5,778 bases of DNA from CAZCWX01 sp964502465 (GCA_964502465.1 CAZCWX010000236.1:1-5778), one strand, 5' to 3'. Positions 1 to 5,427 are shown, numbered from the stretch's first letter. The notes: generated from the letters alone by a model not told the origin. Program-made: numbers and translations.

Positions 1-24
1 GTGCAGCAAGTCTTTAATTACCAT
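1..24 (-). CDS. 5' end of an unidentified leftward gene (partial, 8 codons visible)
   Basis: On the minus strand an ATG at 24-22 opens the frame MVIKDLLH, which runs off the left edge. It is called because of the signal in front of it: AGAGGAGAG, a near-perfect Shine-Dalgarno, lies about 8 bases upstream of the ATG. Eight residues are far too few to suggest a family, and none is proposed. The Shine-Dalgarno is also the 3' arm of a small hairpin (31-47), listed separately. The gene diverges from the next rightward gene at 578, with more than 500 bp between them. The start codon and ribosome binding site are seen directly; that this is a real gene is inferred from them. Confidence 0.45.
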
Positions 25-577
25 TGTGTTTCTCTCCTCTGGAGAGAGCTGTTTTTCCGTGGTGGTCACGGTCGTAAAGGGCTTTGCGAGAGAATGAGTG
101 CGAAAAGTAAACTTTTGGCACAGTCCTTCCAGCCACTGCCAAGGCGGTAAAAGAGGCCCCAAGACCTTGAAAAATCATGCGAAAACTAATGCGAAAATCA
201 AAGTGCTAGAAGTCAGGCGATTTGCTGAGTTCCTGCACTGTTCGGTGGTTACCTGAAATTTCGCACTGTTCTTTGCCGACCCCCAGGAAGGCCGTCCGCA
301 AACGCCGCACAAGTGCTCAACGTTTGCGCGACAGCTTGGGGCCGCAACTCGATTTCTTTGAACCTGCACTGGCACTTGCAGCCTAGCTTAGTGTTTATGC
401 CGCATGAGGGCAGCCCTCACTGCCACAAGGCCTGGATTGGCGGTCTGTTTTCTGCTTACTATTTACCTCATAAAGAAGCGAAAACCCTCCTGGTGACGAC
501 AGCGGCGAAGGGAGACTCCACCAGCCTGCTTGATCACCATTGACGCGCTGAGGGGTGAACGGAGTAAGAGAACTACC
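25..577. other. Gene-free stretch with short direct repeats
   Basis: No open frame here looks like a protein, and no RNA gene is recognised. TGCGAAAA occurs three times on the plus strand (99-106, 178-185, 190-197), each followed by NNAA; the last two copies are spaced 12 bp apart. GCACTGTTC occurs twice (235-243 and 263-271), spaced 28 bp. A small inverted repeat AAAAG/CTTTT lies at 103-116. A frame ending at 387 (from 210) gives a compositionally plausible tail, including QLDFFEPALALAA, but has no start signal and no recognisable family; it could be a gene remnant. No promoter for the gene at 578 could be placed with confidence. Confidence 0.4.
31..47 (-). promoter_or_regulatory. Hairpin that sequesters the Shine-Dalgarno of the left-edge gene
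   Basis: TCTCTCC (31-37) and GGAGAGA (41-47) are perfect inverted complements separated by three bases. In the leftward mRNA this folds into a 7-bp stem with an AGA loop, ending seven bases before the ATG at 24. The GGAG core of the ribosome binding site lies within the stem, so folding would mask it. This arrangement could lower translation initiation or make it depend on temperature or a trans factor. The pairing is seen; the regulatory role is inference. Confidence 0.35.
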
Positions 578-949
578 ATGATACGAATCATGTATCGTTG
601 GACAGTGAACCCGGGACAGGAGGGCGTGTTTGCGAAGGCCTGGACCCAAGGCACGAAGGTCATCCGCGCCACCGTGAAAGGAGCGCGAGGGAGTTTGTTG
701 CTCCAGAGCCGCAAGAACCCCTGTGAGTTTGTGGCCATCGCGCGCTGGACCAGTGTCGCAGACTGGCGGGCGTTTCGGCGCGGGGAGAAGCCAGCCCTGG
801 AGTCGTTTCGGGCTGCAGCGGCCGTCAGCCAGCTGCAAGCCGTCGAGCCCCTCAGCGAAGTGCGCGATCTGCGGGTGCTTGACGCTTCAGAAACGAGCGG
901 GCAGGCAGCGGGCGTTACCCCCCGCGTCGCTCGGTCTCAGGGGGCGTGA
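578..949 (+). CDS. Antibiotic biosynthesis monooxygenase (ABM) domain protein
   Basis: A 123-residue protein whose first roughly 95 residues match the small ferredoxin-like alpha-beta barrel fold of the ABM family. An opening beta strand (MIRIMYRWTVNPGQEG) is followed by a helix (VFAKAWTQGTKVIRATV), then a GARGSLLLQSRKNPCEFVAIARW strand pair, the WTSVADWRAF turn and a final helix. Family members are usually dimeric and include cofactor-less monooxygenases, haem-degrading enzymes and many proteins of unknown substrate, so no reaction is assigned. About 25 extra residues follow the domain with no visible motif. The ATG at 578 is preferred over an in-frame TTG at 530 because homologous folds start at MIR and GGAG (561-564) and AAGAG (566-570) lie upstream; the Shine-Dalgarno is only moderate. 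An ATG at 590 is possible but would cut the first strand. It appears to be a single-gene unit and converges, with a 13-bp overlap, on the transposase remnant to its right. Confidence 0.82.
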   Translation: MIRIMYRWTVNPGQEGVFAKAWTQGTKVIRATVKGARGSLLLQSRKNPCEFVAIARWTSVADWRAFRRGEKPALESFRAAAAVSQLQAVEPLSEVRDLRVLDASETSGQAAGVTPRVARSQGA

Positions 950-1494
950 GAAGCGTGTCTAGGAGTACGACGCTCAGACGGTAGTGCTATCCAGGTAATG
1001 CTCTGCACGATGGCTATATAATACTCAATAAGTATGCGATTCATGAACCTGTTTTGCCACTCGACGCCTGCTTCAGGCAGACCATTTGGAGAGTGGATAT
1101 ACGCAGAGGCGCGCCGACGCGACGCAGCCAGTAACGGGGGGGCTGCGCCAAAGGCGAGCTGACAGTCCCCCTCCAGCGGGCAGAAGGTCTCGCCCCCGCT
1201 GCTTGTCTGGTAGGTGGGCCGGAGTACACTGACCGGCCCAGAGAGGGTGAGGTAATGCCCTGAACTGTCGGCCTTGCGGTACCATCGCTGTCCGGCGTGC
1301 TGCAGACTGGGCGGTCGCCTCACTTTGCCCGCGAGCAGCTGGCGCGTGAGTTCATGCCCGATACGGTTGAGCAGATGCTGCACCTGTAGCTCGCCCTGAT
1401 AGAAACTGCTGCCCTTCAGGTCGTCCCAGTCCACGCCCGTTACGGTAAGGGTCAGTGGCTTTGCGTCTTGCGCTGCCGTAATAGTCCCGTGCAT
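937..1494 (-). pseudogene. Truncated transposase, N-terminal part only, ISKra4-like
   Basis: The frame reads leftward from ATG 1494 (a GTG lies immediately before it). The first ~120 residues look like the N-terminal region of an ISKra4-type transposase: a helical segment (LQVQHLLNRIGHELTRQLL), GQRWYRKADSSGHYLTLSGPVSV, then RPTYQTSSGGETFCPLE and a GAAPPLLA turn. The RxxYQxSxGGxxxCPLE pattern is the feature I recognise. Homologous sequence appears to stop around position 1130. Beyond it the frame continues with a basic, low-likelihood tail to 937, and the DDE catalytic part is absent, so no active enzyme is made. The frame overlaps the end of the ABM gene by 13 bp on the opposite strand, consistent with deletion of the rest of the element. 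The family call is from memory of motif patterns; another Mutator-like family is possible. No Shine-Dalgarno is evident. The ATG overlaps the stop of a short upstream frame (TGATG). Confidence 0.5.
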
Positions 1495-1495
1495 C

Positions 1496-1645
1496 ACACT
1501 TCATTGACTATACTCATTTTCTTATTTCTTCCCACCCTTCCACTCCCCCTCCCCCAAAAAAGTGAGCGTAAAAACAGGAAGGACCGTACACAAGGAGGAT
1601 GGTGGTGGTGAACAAATGAGTTTATGAGTATAGTCAAGAAAGTGT
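1496..1645. repeat. 150-bp unit bounded by 22-bp inverted repeats, MITE-like or IS-end remnant
   Basis: The left arm (1496-1517, read on the minus strand) and the right arm (1624-1645, plus strand) both read ATGAGTATAGTCAA-NN-AAGTGT: 20 of 22 bases agree, with 14 in a row. Inside the arms the similarity continues weakly, ATTTCTTC on the left against ATTTGTTC on the right in the same relative position, so the unit could fold into a long imperfect hairpin. The core holds a pyrimidine-rich tract (about 1518-1555) ending in a C run. No flanking target-site duplication is evident. The left arm abuts the start of the transposase remnant, so this may be a non-autonomous element, two abutting IS ends, or a control region. 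The repeat is certain; its nature is inference. Confidence 0.6.
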
Positions 1646-1797
1646 TTGGAAGGACCTCATCGCCCACGCCATACCACACGCTGACGACTGATCAGCGCTT
1701 TTCTTCAAGATTCGTTCACCAATTTGGGAGCATTGCTCACACATCAGCGCTTGCCGGCCGCATGCTGCAGCGCACGGGCATTCAGGTGAATCCCGCC

Positions 1798-1824
1798 TCA
1801 CTACCTCAGTCGCCGAGGTAGTGA
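1798..1824. repeat. Perfect 10-bp hairpin
   Basis: TCACTACCTC (1798-1807) and GAGGTAGTGA (1815-1824) are exact inverted complements with a 7-base spacer. No T run follows on either strand, so it is not a standard intrinsic terminator. It could be a protein-binding palindrome, a structured RNA element or an element end. The pairing is seen directly; no function is assigned. Confidence 0.6.
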
Positions 1825-1963
1825 ATGGTGACCCGAGGATGCATAACCAAATCCTGGCTCACCTGAGAATTGCAATGCTCCGCTTGCCGTCTCGTTGCTC
1901 GTTTTCCTCTATGTTCTGCGGTTGTGATTGGCAATTCTCTCCCGTGGCCAATAATGTGTGATG

Positions 1964-2002
1964 TACCCGCTGCAACCCTCAATCGCATGGTTGCTGCGGG
2001 TA
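1964..2002. repeat. 14-bp hairpin with one mismatch
   Basis: TACCCGCTGCAACC (1964-1977) pairs with GGTTGCTGCGGGTA (1989-2002) with a single T-T mismatch and an 11-base loop. This is the most stable-looking structure of the non-coding block. It is not followed by a T run on either strand, so termination is unlikely. It lies about 400 bp upstream of the exported protein gene. Confidence 0.6.
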
Positions 2003-2158
2003 GGCGAGGCCCCCCTCCCCTCTCTGGTCCGCTCACCCTGCCCCCGTCCTGGGCAAGGATCTCCCTCCTTCTCGGCGTTCTACAACTGCGGGTACGCCAC
2101 AGGAGGAGAGGCAGCGATGAACATTTCGCCGTGTCTTGCGACTTACTGATTAGGAACG

Positions 2159-2188
2159 AAAAAACGCGGGGTACGACCAGTATCCCGC
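2159..2188 (-). terminator. Intrinsic terminator acting on leftward transcription
   Basis: Read on the minus strand, GCGGGATAC (2188-2180) and GTACCCCGC (2174-2166) form a 9-bp stem with one G-U pair and a 5-base loop. It is followed within two bases by a run of Ts (complement of the A run ending at 2164). This is the layout of a Rho-independent terminator. On the plus strand there is no T run after the hairpin, so it is one-directional. No minus-strand gene that I can credit lies upstream of it; the nearest leftward genes are brnTA, more than 1.1 kb away. It may end an antisense or orphan transcript, or be left over from a lost gene. Confidence 0.55.
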
Positions 2189-2386
2189 AGACTCAGCGCT
2201 GGGTCCTCCATCGGCCAAGAGACAGCGGGGGCAAGACGGACCGGTTGCCCGCGCAGAAAGTGAGGACAGAACAATGGGCTGCTCTCGTGGACTGGGGCAG
2301 AAGGATTGGGCTCCATGCTCTGCTTTGAGGAGGACAGGAGAGACAGAGCAGGGGTTTGGGCCACTGTGCAAATACACTATTGACAC

Positions 2387-2394
2387 AAGGAGAG
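2387..2394 (+). promoter_or_regulatory. Ribosome binding site fixing the start of the exported protein
   Basis: AAGGAGAG lies five bases before the ATG at 2400 (seven from the AAGGAG core). The open frame extends upstream to an ATG at 2274, but that region lacks such a site and would bury the signal peptide 42 residues inside the protein. The start at 2400 is therefore preferred. Confidence 0.8.
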
Positions 2395-2399
2395 TACGA

Positions 2400-2939
2400 A
2401 TGAACACGACCATGAAACATTGGGTGGGCGCGACCGCATTGCTGCTGACTGCGCTCATGTCAACCAGTGCCGCCGCCGCGCCAGTGGTGGTCGGCAGCGT
2501 CAACCCAGCCACCAAACAAGTCACGATCTTCCAGGACCTGCTGGTGTCGTCCTTTTCGGATGGGATGCCCATCCGGCACATGTACGGCCGCTTCGACGAC
2601 GTCACGCACGAATTTCTCATGGTGCGCGCGGGCAAAACGGCGGAGGGCGGCTGCCAAACCGACGCCTTCAGGCTCCTGAGAATACCGGGCAACCGCTTGG
2701 CGCTCGCGCTCGACAGTCTGACGCCCGTCCTCTGGGACGGCGCAGGCACGATCCGGCCACTAAAACGATGCTTTAGCGGCACGTGCCAAGGATGGTGTCA
2801 AGTACTCGGAAATCCAGACACACCCCTTGATCTGACGGACTACGTGTGCCATTGCGCGAATGGCTCTGGTGCCTGTGAACCCGCCTTGCCTGATGGGTAC
2901 CAGGCGAAAGATATCGTTGTGCAGGGACCGACGCTTTAG
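2400..2939 (+). CDS. Exported cysteine-rich protein of unknown function
   Basis: A 179-residue protein with a clear Sec signal peptide: MNTTMKHW, a hydrophobic core (VGATALLLTALM, about 9-20) and an STSAAAAPV cleavage region, giving a likely cut near residue 26. There is no lipobox cysteine, so it should be released to the periplasm or outside. The mature part has seven cysteines (85, 124, 129, 133, 150, 152, 159), six of them in the last 56 residues (CFSGTCQGWC, then CHC and a later C), suggesting disulfides or metal binding in a compact C-terminal module. The middle (about 28-115) reads as alternating beta strands. An odd number of cysteines leaves one free or pairing between chains. I recognise no family and propose no function. 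Length, start and export signal are well supported. It stands alone, with no co-directional neighbour within 500 bp and no promoter placed with confidence. Confidence 0.85.
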   Translation: MNTTMKHWVGATALLLTALMSTSAAAAPVVVGSVNPATKQVTIFQDLLVSSFSDGMPIRHMYGRFDDVTHEFLMVRAGKTAEGGCQTDAFRLLRIPGNRLALALDSLTPVLWDGAGTIRPLKRCFSGTCQGWCQVLGNPDTPLDLTDYVCHCANGSGACEPALPDGYQAKDIVVQGPTL

Positions 2940-3330
2940 TCCGGGCGCGGCAAAGAGAAAGCCCGCGCTTCGCGTGAGACCAGGCGCGGGCCAGAGCGGC
3001 AGATCACCGTCGGCGGTCATCGGCTTCCCCGCCTGGACCGCAGAGAAAGCAGGGCAGGGGTTTTTGTGGATGGGAGCAAAGAAGCAAGCCCTATGCGGTG
3101 TGACCTCACGTCCTACAGCGAGGCAAGAGCAGGTCAGTCTCAGCCAAGGGTGCAGTGGAAGTCGTAGGGCGGACGATCGGCATGCCGCTAGAGGATTTCA
3201 GCCTACGGAGGAGGTGGGAACTGCTCGTCTCCTTGGCGTCTCATTTCCCCCAGTAGGGGTGCTACTCCGGATTGAATTTAAGCATAACCACTCACGCCGT
3301 GATAATTCACCGTATGAAAACTCTCCGCTC
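2940..3330. other. Gene-free stretch downstream of the exported protein and brnA
   Basis: This is the convergent gap between the exported protein gene (rightward) and brnA (leftward). Frames that cross it lack start signals and recognisable content. It contains the GC-rich hairpin at 2961-2991 and a 10-bp palindrome CGGCATGCCG (3178-3187) next to CGATCG. A GATAAT hexamer near 3301 has no convincing partner box. Nothing else is supported. Confidence 0.4.
2951..2991 (-). terminator. GC-rich hairpin, possible terminator between convergent genes
   Basis: GCCCGCGC (2961-2968) and GCGCGGGC (2984-2991) pair perfectly, and two further pairs (one G-U) extend the stem to ten. On the minus strand the stem is followed by TTTCTCTTT (complement of 2952-2960), an imperfect U tract, so it could end leftward transcription from brnTA 340 bp away. 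On the plus strand it lies 21 bp after the stop of the exported protein gene but has no T run; it could still slow or protect that transcript's 3' end. The hairpin is certain; the direction of use is inference. Confidence 0.45.
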
Positions 3331-3588
3331 TTAGAGTTCCCGCGTCGTGACGGCGTCTTCAAGCGTTTTCCGAATGAACCGCGTGTAGGGAATGCCGCGC
3401 GCCTTGGCCCGCTCCTTCACCGCATCCAGCAACGATTTCGGAACGCGCATGTTGAGTTGGGCGCCTTTCTTCTCAAACTCGAACCGGGCAGGCTTGAACT
3501 GAGAAAAGTCAAGGTCTGCCAAGTCCTGTGCAAGAAACTCTTCCGCTTCCTTATCGCTTTTCAGTCTTGGCACTTTCATCTTTTTCAT
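3331..3588 (-). CDS. brnA: BrnA-type antitoxin (CopG-like ribbon-helix-helix)
   Basis: An 85-residue antitoxin. Residues 1-40 (KVPRLKSDKEAEEFLAQDLADLDFSQF) match the acidic toxin-binding half seen in the CopG-antitoxin group partnered with BrnT. Residues about 43-80 form a ribbon-helix-helix: a strand (AQLNMRVP), helix KSLLDAVKERAKARG, then IPYTRFIRKTLEDAV. In such systems the antitoxin neutralises BrnT by direct binding and, as a dimer, represses its own operon at an upstream palindrome. The ATG at 3588 is chosen because AAGGAG sits ten bases before it; a TTG at 3597 is only one base from that site and an ATG at 3579 is too far. The gene overlaps the end of brnT by 38 bp, which favours translational coupling. 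The toxin precedes the antitoxin, as is usual for brnTA. The fold and pairing are well supported; the symbol is by family membership. Confidence 0.9.
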   Translation of the reverse strand: MKKMKVPRLKSDKEAEEFLAQDLADLDFSQFKPARFEFEKKGAQLNMRVPKSLLDAVKERAKARGIPYTRFIRKTLEDAVTTREL

Positions 3589-3874
3589 AGGCCGCAATCT
3601 CCTTTCCGTGCATATATCTGGCCGTTACCGGGCGGATCAGCCGCCGCCCCTTCTTGGTTCTGATGGTAAAGGCGATAAACACCGGACGGCCGTTACTTGT
3701 TCTGCCAACAGCAATCAACCGATCCTCTTCCGCCGAATGCTTCAGGTCAGGCGCAAAGCGAGGATCATTTTTGAAAATGCCTTCAATCTCTGCGAGAGAA
3801 ACGCCATGCTTCTGGCATTTCTCCCGGTTCCCTTCATCCCAATCAAACCCCTCCACCACCTCTACATTTAGCAT
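3551..3874 (-). CDS. brnT: BrnT-type toxin (RelE-fold ribonuclease)
   Basis: A 107-residue protein with the BrnT signature: FDWDEGNREKCQKHGVSLAEI near the N-terminus (FDWD at 10-13, H23), a strand region RLIAVGRTSNGRPVFIAFTIR, and the RLIRPVTARYMHGKEIAAYE end (R81, T84-A85-R86, E92, Y96-E97). Known BrnT proteins are small ribonucleases of RelE-like fold that block growth by cutting RNA and are held inactive by BrnA. Length is close to the family's usual ~90-100, with a short charged tail (KDESAKTEKR) encoded where brnA overlaps. The start at 3874 is preferred. An in-frame ATG at 3904 would add ten residues but lies inside the putative operator and just behind the -35 box, so it is unlikely to be in the mRNA. 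No Shine-Dalgarno precedes 3874. It is first in a two-gene operon. No disabling change is seen, so the toxin is probably functional. Confidence 0.92.
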   Translation of the reverse strand: MLNVEVVEGFDWDEGNREKCQKHGVSLAEIEGIFKNDPRFAPDLKHSAEEDRLIAVGRTSNGRPVFIAFTIRTKKGRRLIRPVTARYMHGKEIAAYEKDESAKTEKR

Positions 3875-3883
3875 CCCATATTC

Positions 3884-3911
3884 ACTACACAAATGTATAT
3901 ACAAATGTCAA
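3884..3911 (-). promoter_or_regulatory. Putative brnTA promoter
   Basis: On the minus strand a perfect -35 hexamer TTGACA (3911-3906) is followed after 16 bases by TGTAGT (3889-3884), a four-of-six -10 box. Transcription would begin near 3877-3875, almost at the brnT ATG, implying a leaderless or very short leader, which fits the lack of a Shine-Dalgarno. A 6-bp inverted repeat CTTCAC/GTGAAG (3919-3936) lies just upstream. The -35 box is clear; the -10 box and start point are inferred. Confidence 0.5.
3889..3908. promoter_or_regulatory. Putative BrnA operator
   Basis: The 10-bp palindrome TGTATATACA (3894-3903) falls between the -35 and -10 boxes, and ACAAATGT is repeated directly on either side of its centre (3889-3896 and 3901-3908). 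Ribbon-helix-helix antitoxins typically bind such short palindromes to repress their own operon. The position and symmetry are seen; binding is inference. Confidence 0.55.
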
Positions 3912-3975
3912 CAATACACTTCACAGGTGGGTGAAGAAAAAGAGCCTTCGAAGGGCGGGAGCGGGCAAAAAAAAC

Positions 3976-3993
3976 GTAACCGCACACCTGGGG
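3976..3993 (+). repeat. Left inverted repeat of the IS66 element
   Basis: GTAACCGCACACCTGGGG at the transposase 3' side. It matches the reverse complement of the other end at 15 of 18 bases, the first eleven being identical. The tnpC stop codon lies only six bases inside it. Confidence 0.85.
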
Positions 3994-3998
3994 GAACG

Positions 3999-5427
3999 TT
4001 ACCGAGCCAAGAACGGAGGAGACGTCAGCGGCAAGAGCGACGGTGCTGGGGTATTGCTGATTACTGCGGCGCAGGCCGCCGTCAAGTAGTCCAACACCTC
4101 GCGACGTTGTTGCCGTAGGGTGGTCACGGCAGTAAGGATGCGTTCGACGAATTGACTCCCTGCCGCACTCTGGGTGCCGAAACTCCGTCGTCGCCACAAC
4201 ACCGCCCGTCGCAACGGGCGCTCGGCGGCATTATTTGTGGGGTCTACACCCGGCTCCCACACAAACGTCCATAAGGCGGCTTCCCGTTTGAGCAGGTTGC
4301 GACACGTGCCCCGTGCTTTCGCATCGGCCTCTGCTACGCCCTCCTGGAGGAGCGTACTGACGCGCGCCATCAGTGGGAGCATCGCCACTTGAAAGTCGGC
4401 CCACGCCAACGTGCCATCCCGTACGCGATACCATAACGAAAAGAGTTGTTTCTCGACCGCCAATAACGCTATGCCGATCCGTGCCGTTTCGCCCGCGCGT
4501 TCGCTCCACGCCACAAATTCCCGCTTCAGATGCGCCCAACACAATTGGCGCTGGTGCGGAGCAAGCCAGTGATACCCCGCATAATGATCCGTCCCGATCA
4601 CCCCCCATACCACGTCACCCAGCAATTCTTTGGCACCAGCAGCGCCCCGCGTCTGTAAGAGGCGAAAAATCGTGACCAGTGGCGTCACCCTAATCCACAC
4701 CCACCGCCGTTTGCCCTTCTCCCGCCACCTCGTCTCATCGGCATTGCGCACCGGCTGGCGCTGCCCGTACGTTTGCGCCTCCGCCACTGGCGCGGCTAAG
4801 GCCGTACTCACGGCCTGTTCGAGGGTACCAATCCCGCCGACACTCACCTCCATCTGATATAGCGTCGCCAAGAGGTCCTGCACTTCGCGCTGACTCGCGC
4901 CGATCCGGCCCGTCACCATACCCCACGATCGCTTGCACCCGTGGCCCAAAGCTCCCCCTTGGCATCGTCGTCGGCCACGTCGCTTGCGTGCGCCCCCCGC
5001 ACGCGACACACCACAGGCAATGACGGCGGTATTCGGTCACGACAGGAGTAATCCGCGGCACCTCTGTCACTTGATGCCGCTCCGGGGCAGGATCGTCCCC
5101 CAACAATAACGTGCCACACTGCTCGCAGTGCTCGGGCCGCACCTCAATGATCTGGTCAACTTCACCCTCGGGTTTCAGTTTCCGCCCATGCCCCTCATGC
5201 CCGGGTTGCCCACCCGGCTTGCGTCCCGTCGGTTCTTTCGCTGGCCGGGGCCGTGCACTGGGGGGATCGGAAGACGGGGGCTTCGAGGAATTCCGGGAGG
5301 TTTGATTGAGCCGCGCTTCGAGCTGCGCGACGCGCTGCAGCAACTCCATCACCACCACCCGTACTGCTACCGGTGTCGCATTCCAATCTTCTTCCCTAAT
5401 CCCCAGTGGTGGCGTTTGGTTTGCCAT
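3999..5427 (-). pseudogene. tnpC: IS66 transposase TnpC, split by a one-base frameshift
   Basis: DDE transposase that would cut and join the element's ends. With the shift repaired it is 475 residues, normal for the family. In order: a coiled-coil leucine-rich segment (about 24-41), the LNQTSRNSSKPPSSDPP motif (40-56), a basic Gly/Pro-rich linker (GRKPGGQPGHEGHGRK), a zinc-finger-like set of cysteines (101, 104, 137, 140), then the catalytic domain with D230 (NADETRW), D280 (GTDHYAGY) and E402 (TNNAAERPLR). The first frame runs from ATG 5427 to Y170 (4918-4920). The homologous reading resumes at VTGRIGASQREV from 4916, one base out of frame, so there is one surplus base around 4917, or equally in the G run at 4921-4924. 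This may be a natural inactivating mutation, a base-calling error in a short homopolymer, or, less likely, programmed frameshifting. An upstream GTG (5448) would add seven residues. No clear Shine-Dalgarno is seen. Confidence 0.9.

Larger units (their letters stand above)
1646..2399. other. Long non-coding stretch rich in hairpins
   Basis: No frame here resembles a known protein. A frame beginning MSIVKKV (1624-1821) starts inside the right inverted-repeat arm, lacks a usable ribosome binding site and is not credited. Structures seen are a perfect 10-bp hairpin at 1798-1824; a 9-bp inverted repeat GAGAATTGC/GCAATTCTC (1865-1873 and 1931-1939); a 14-bp, one-mismatch hairpin at 1964-2002; a mini-ORF MNISPCLATY at 2117-2149 with AGGAGG ten bases upstream; and a minus-strand terminator at 2159-2188. 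The stretch ends at the ribosome binding site of the exported protein gene. A decayed mobile element or a structured regulatory region are both possible. Confidence 0.45.

Noticed and set aside
395..838. Leftward frame antisense to the ABM gene
   Set aside because: Complement of a well-supported domain protein; composition is Pro/Ser/Arg-rich with no motif.
1624..1821. Rightward 65-codon frame starting MSIVKKVFGR
   Set aside because: It starts inside the inverted-repeat arm, its nearest Shine-Dalgarno-like sequence is about 25 bases away, and the protein resembles nothing I know. The matching MSIV start on the other arm shows that the similarity comes from the DNA repeat.
1870..2328. Rightward 152-codon frame upstream of the exported protein
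   Set aside because: Pro/Arg-rich composition with no domain pattern, no ribosome binding site, and it runs through several hairpins and the orphan terminator. It is best read as open by chance in GC-rich DNA.
2150..2782. Leftward 210-codon frame antisense to the exported protein
   Set aside because: It is largely the complement of a well-supported gene, with no start signal and no family pattern. Its end coinciding with the minus-strand terminator is noted, but that alone does not make it coding.
2860..3663. Rightward 267-codon frame across brnA and the preceding gap
   Set aside because: It covers brnA and the end of brnT on the opposite strand, both of which match known families. The frame has no ribosome binding site or recognisable domain.
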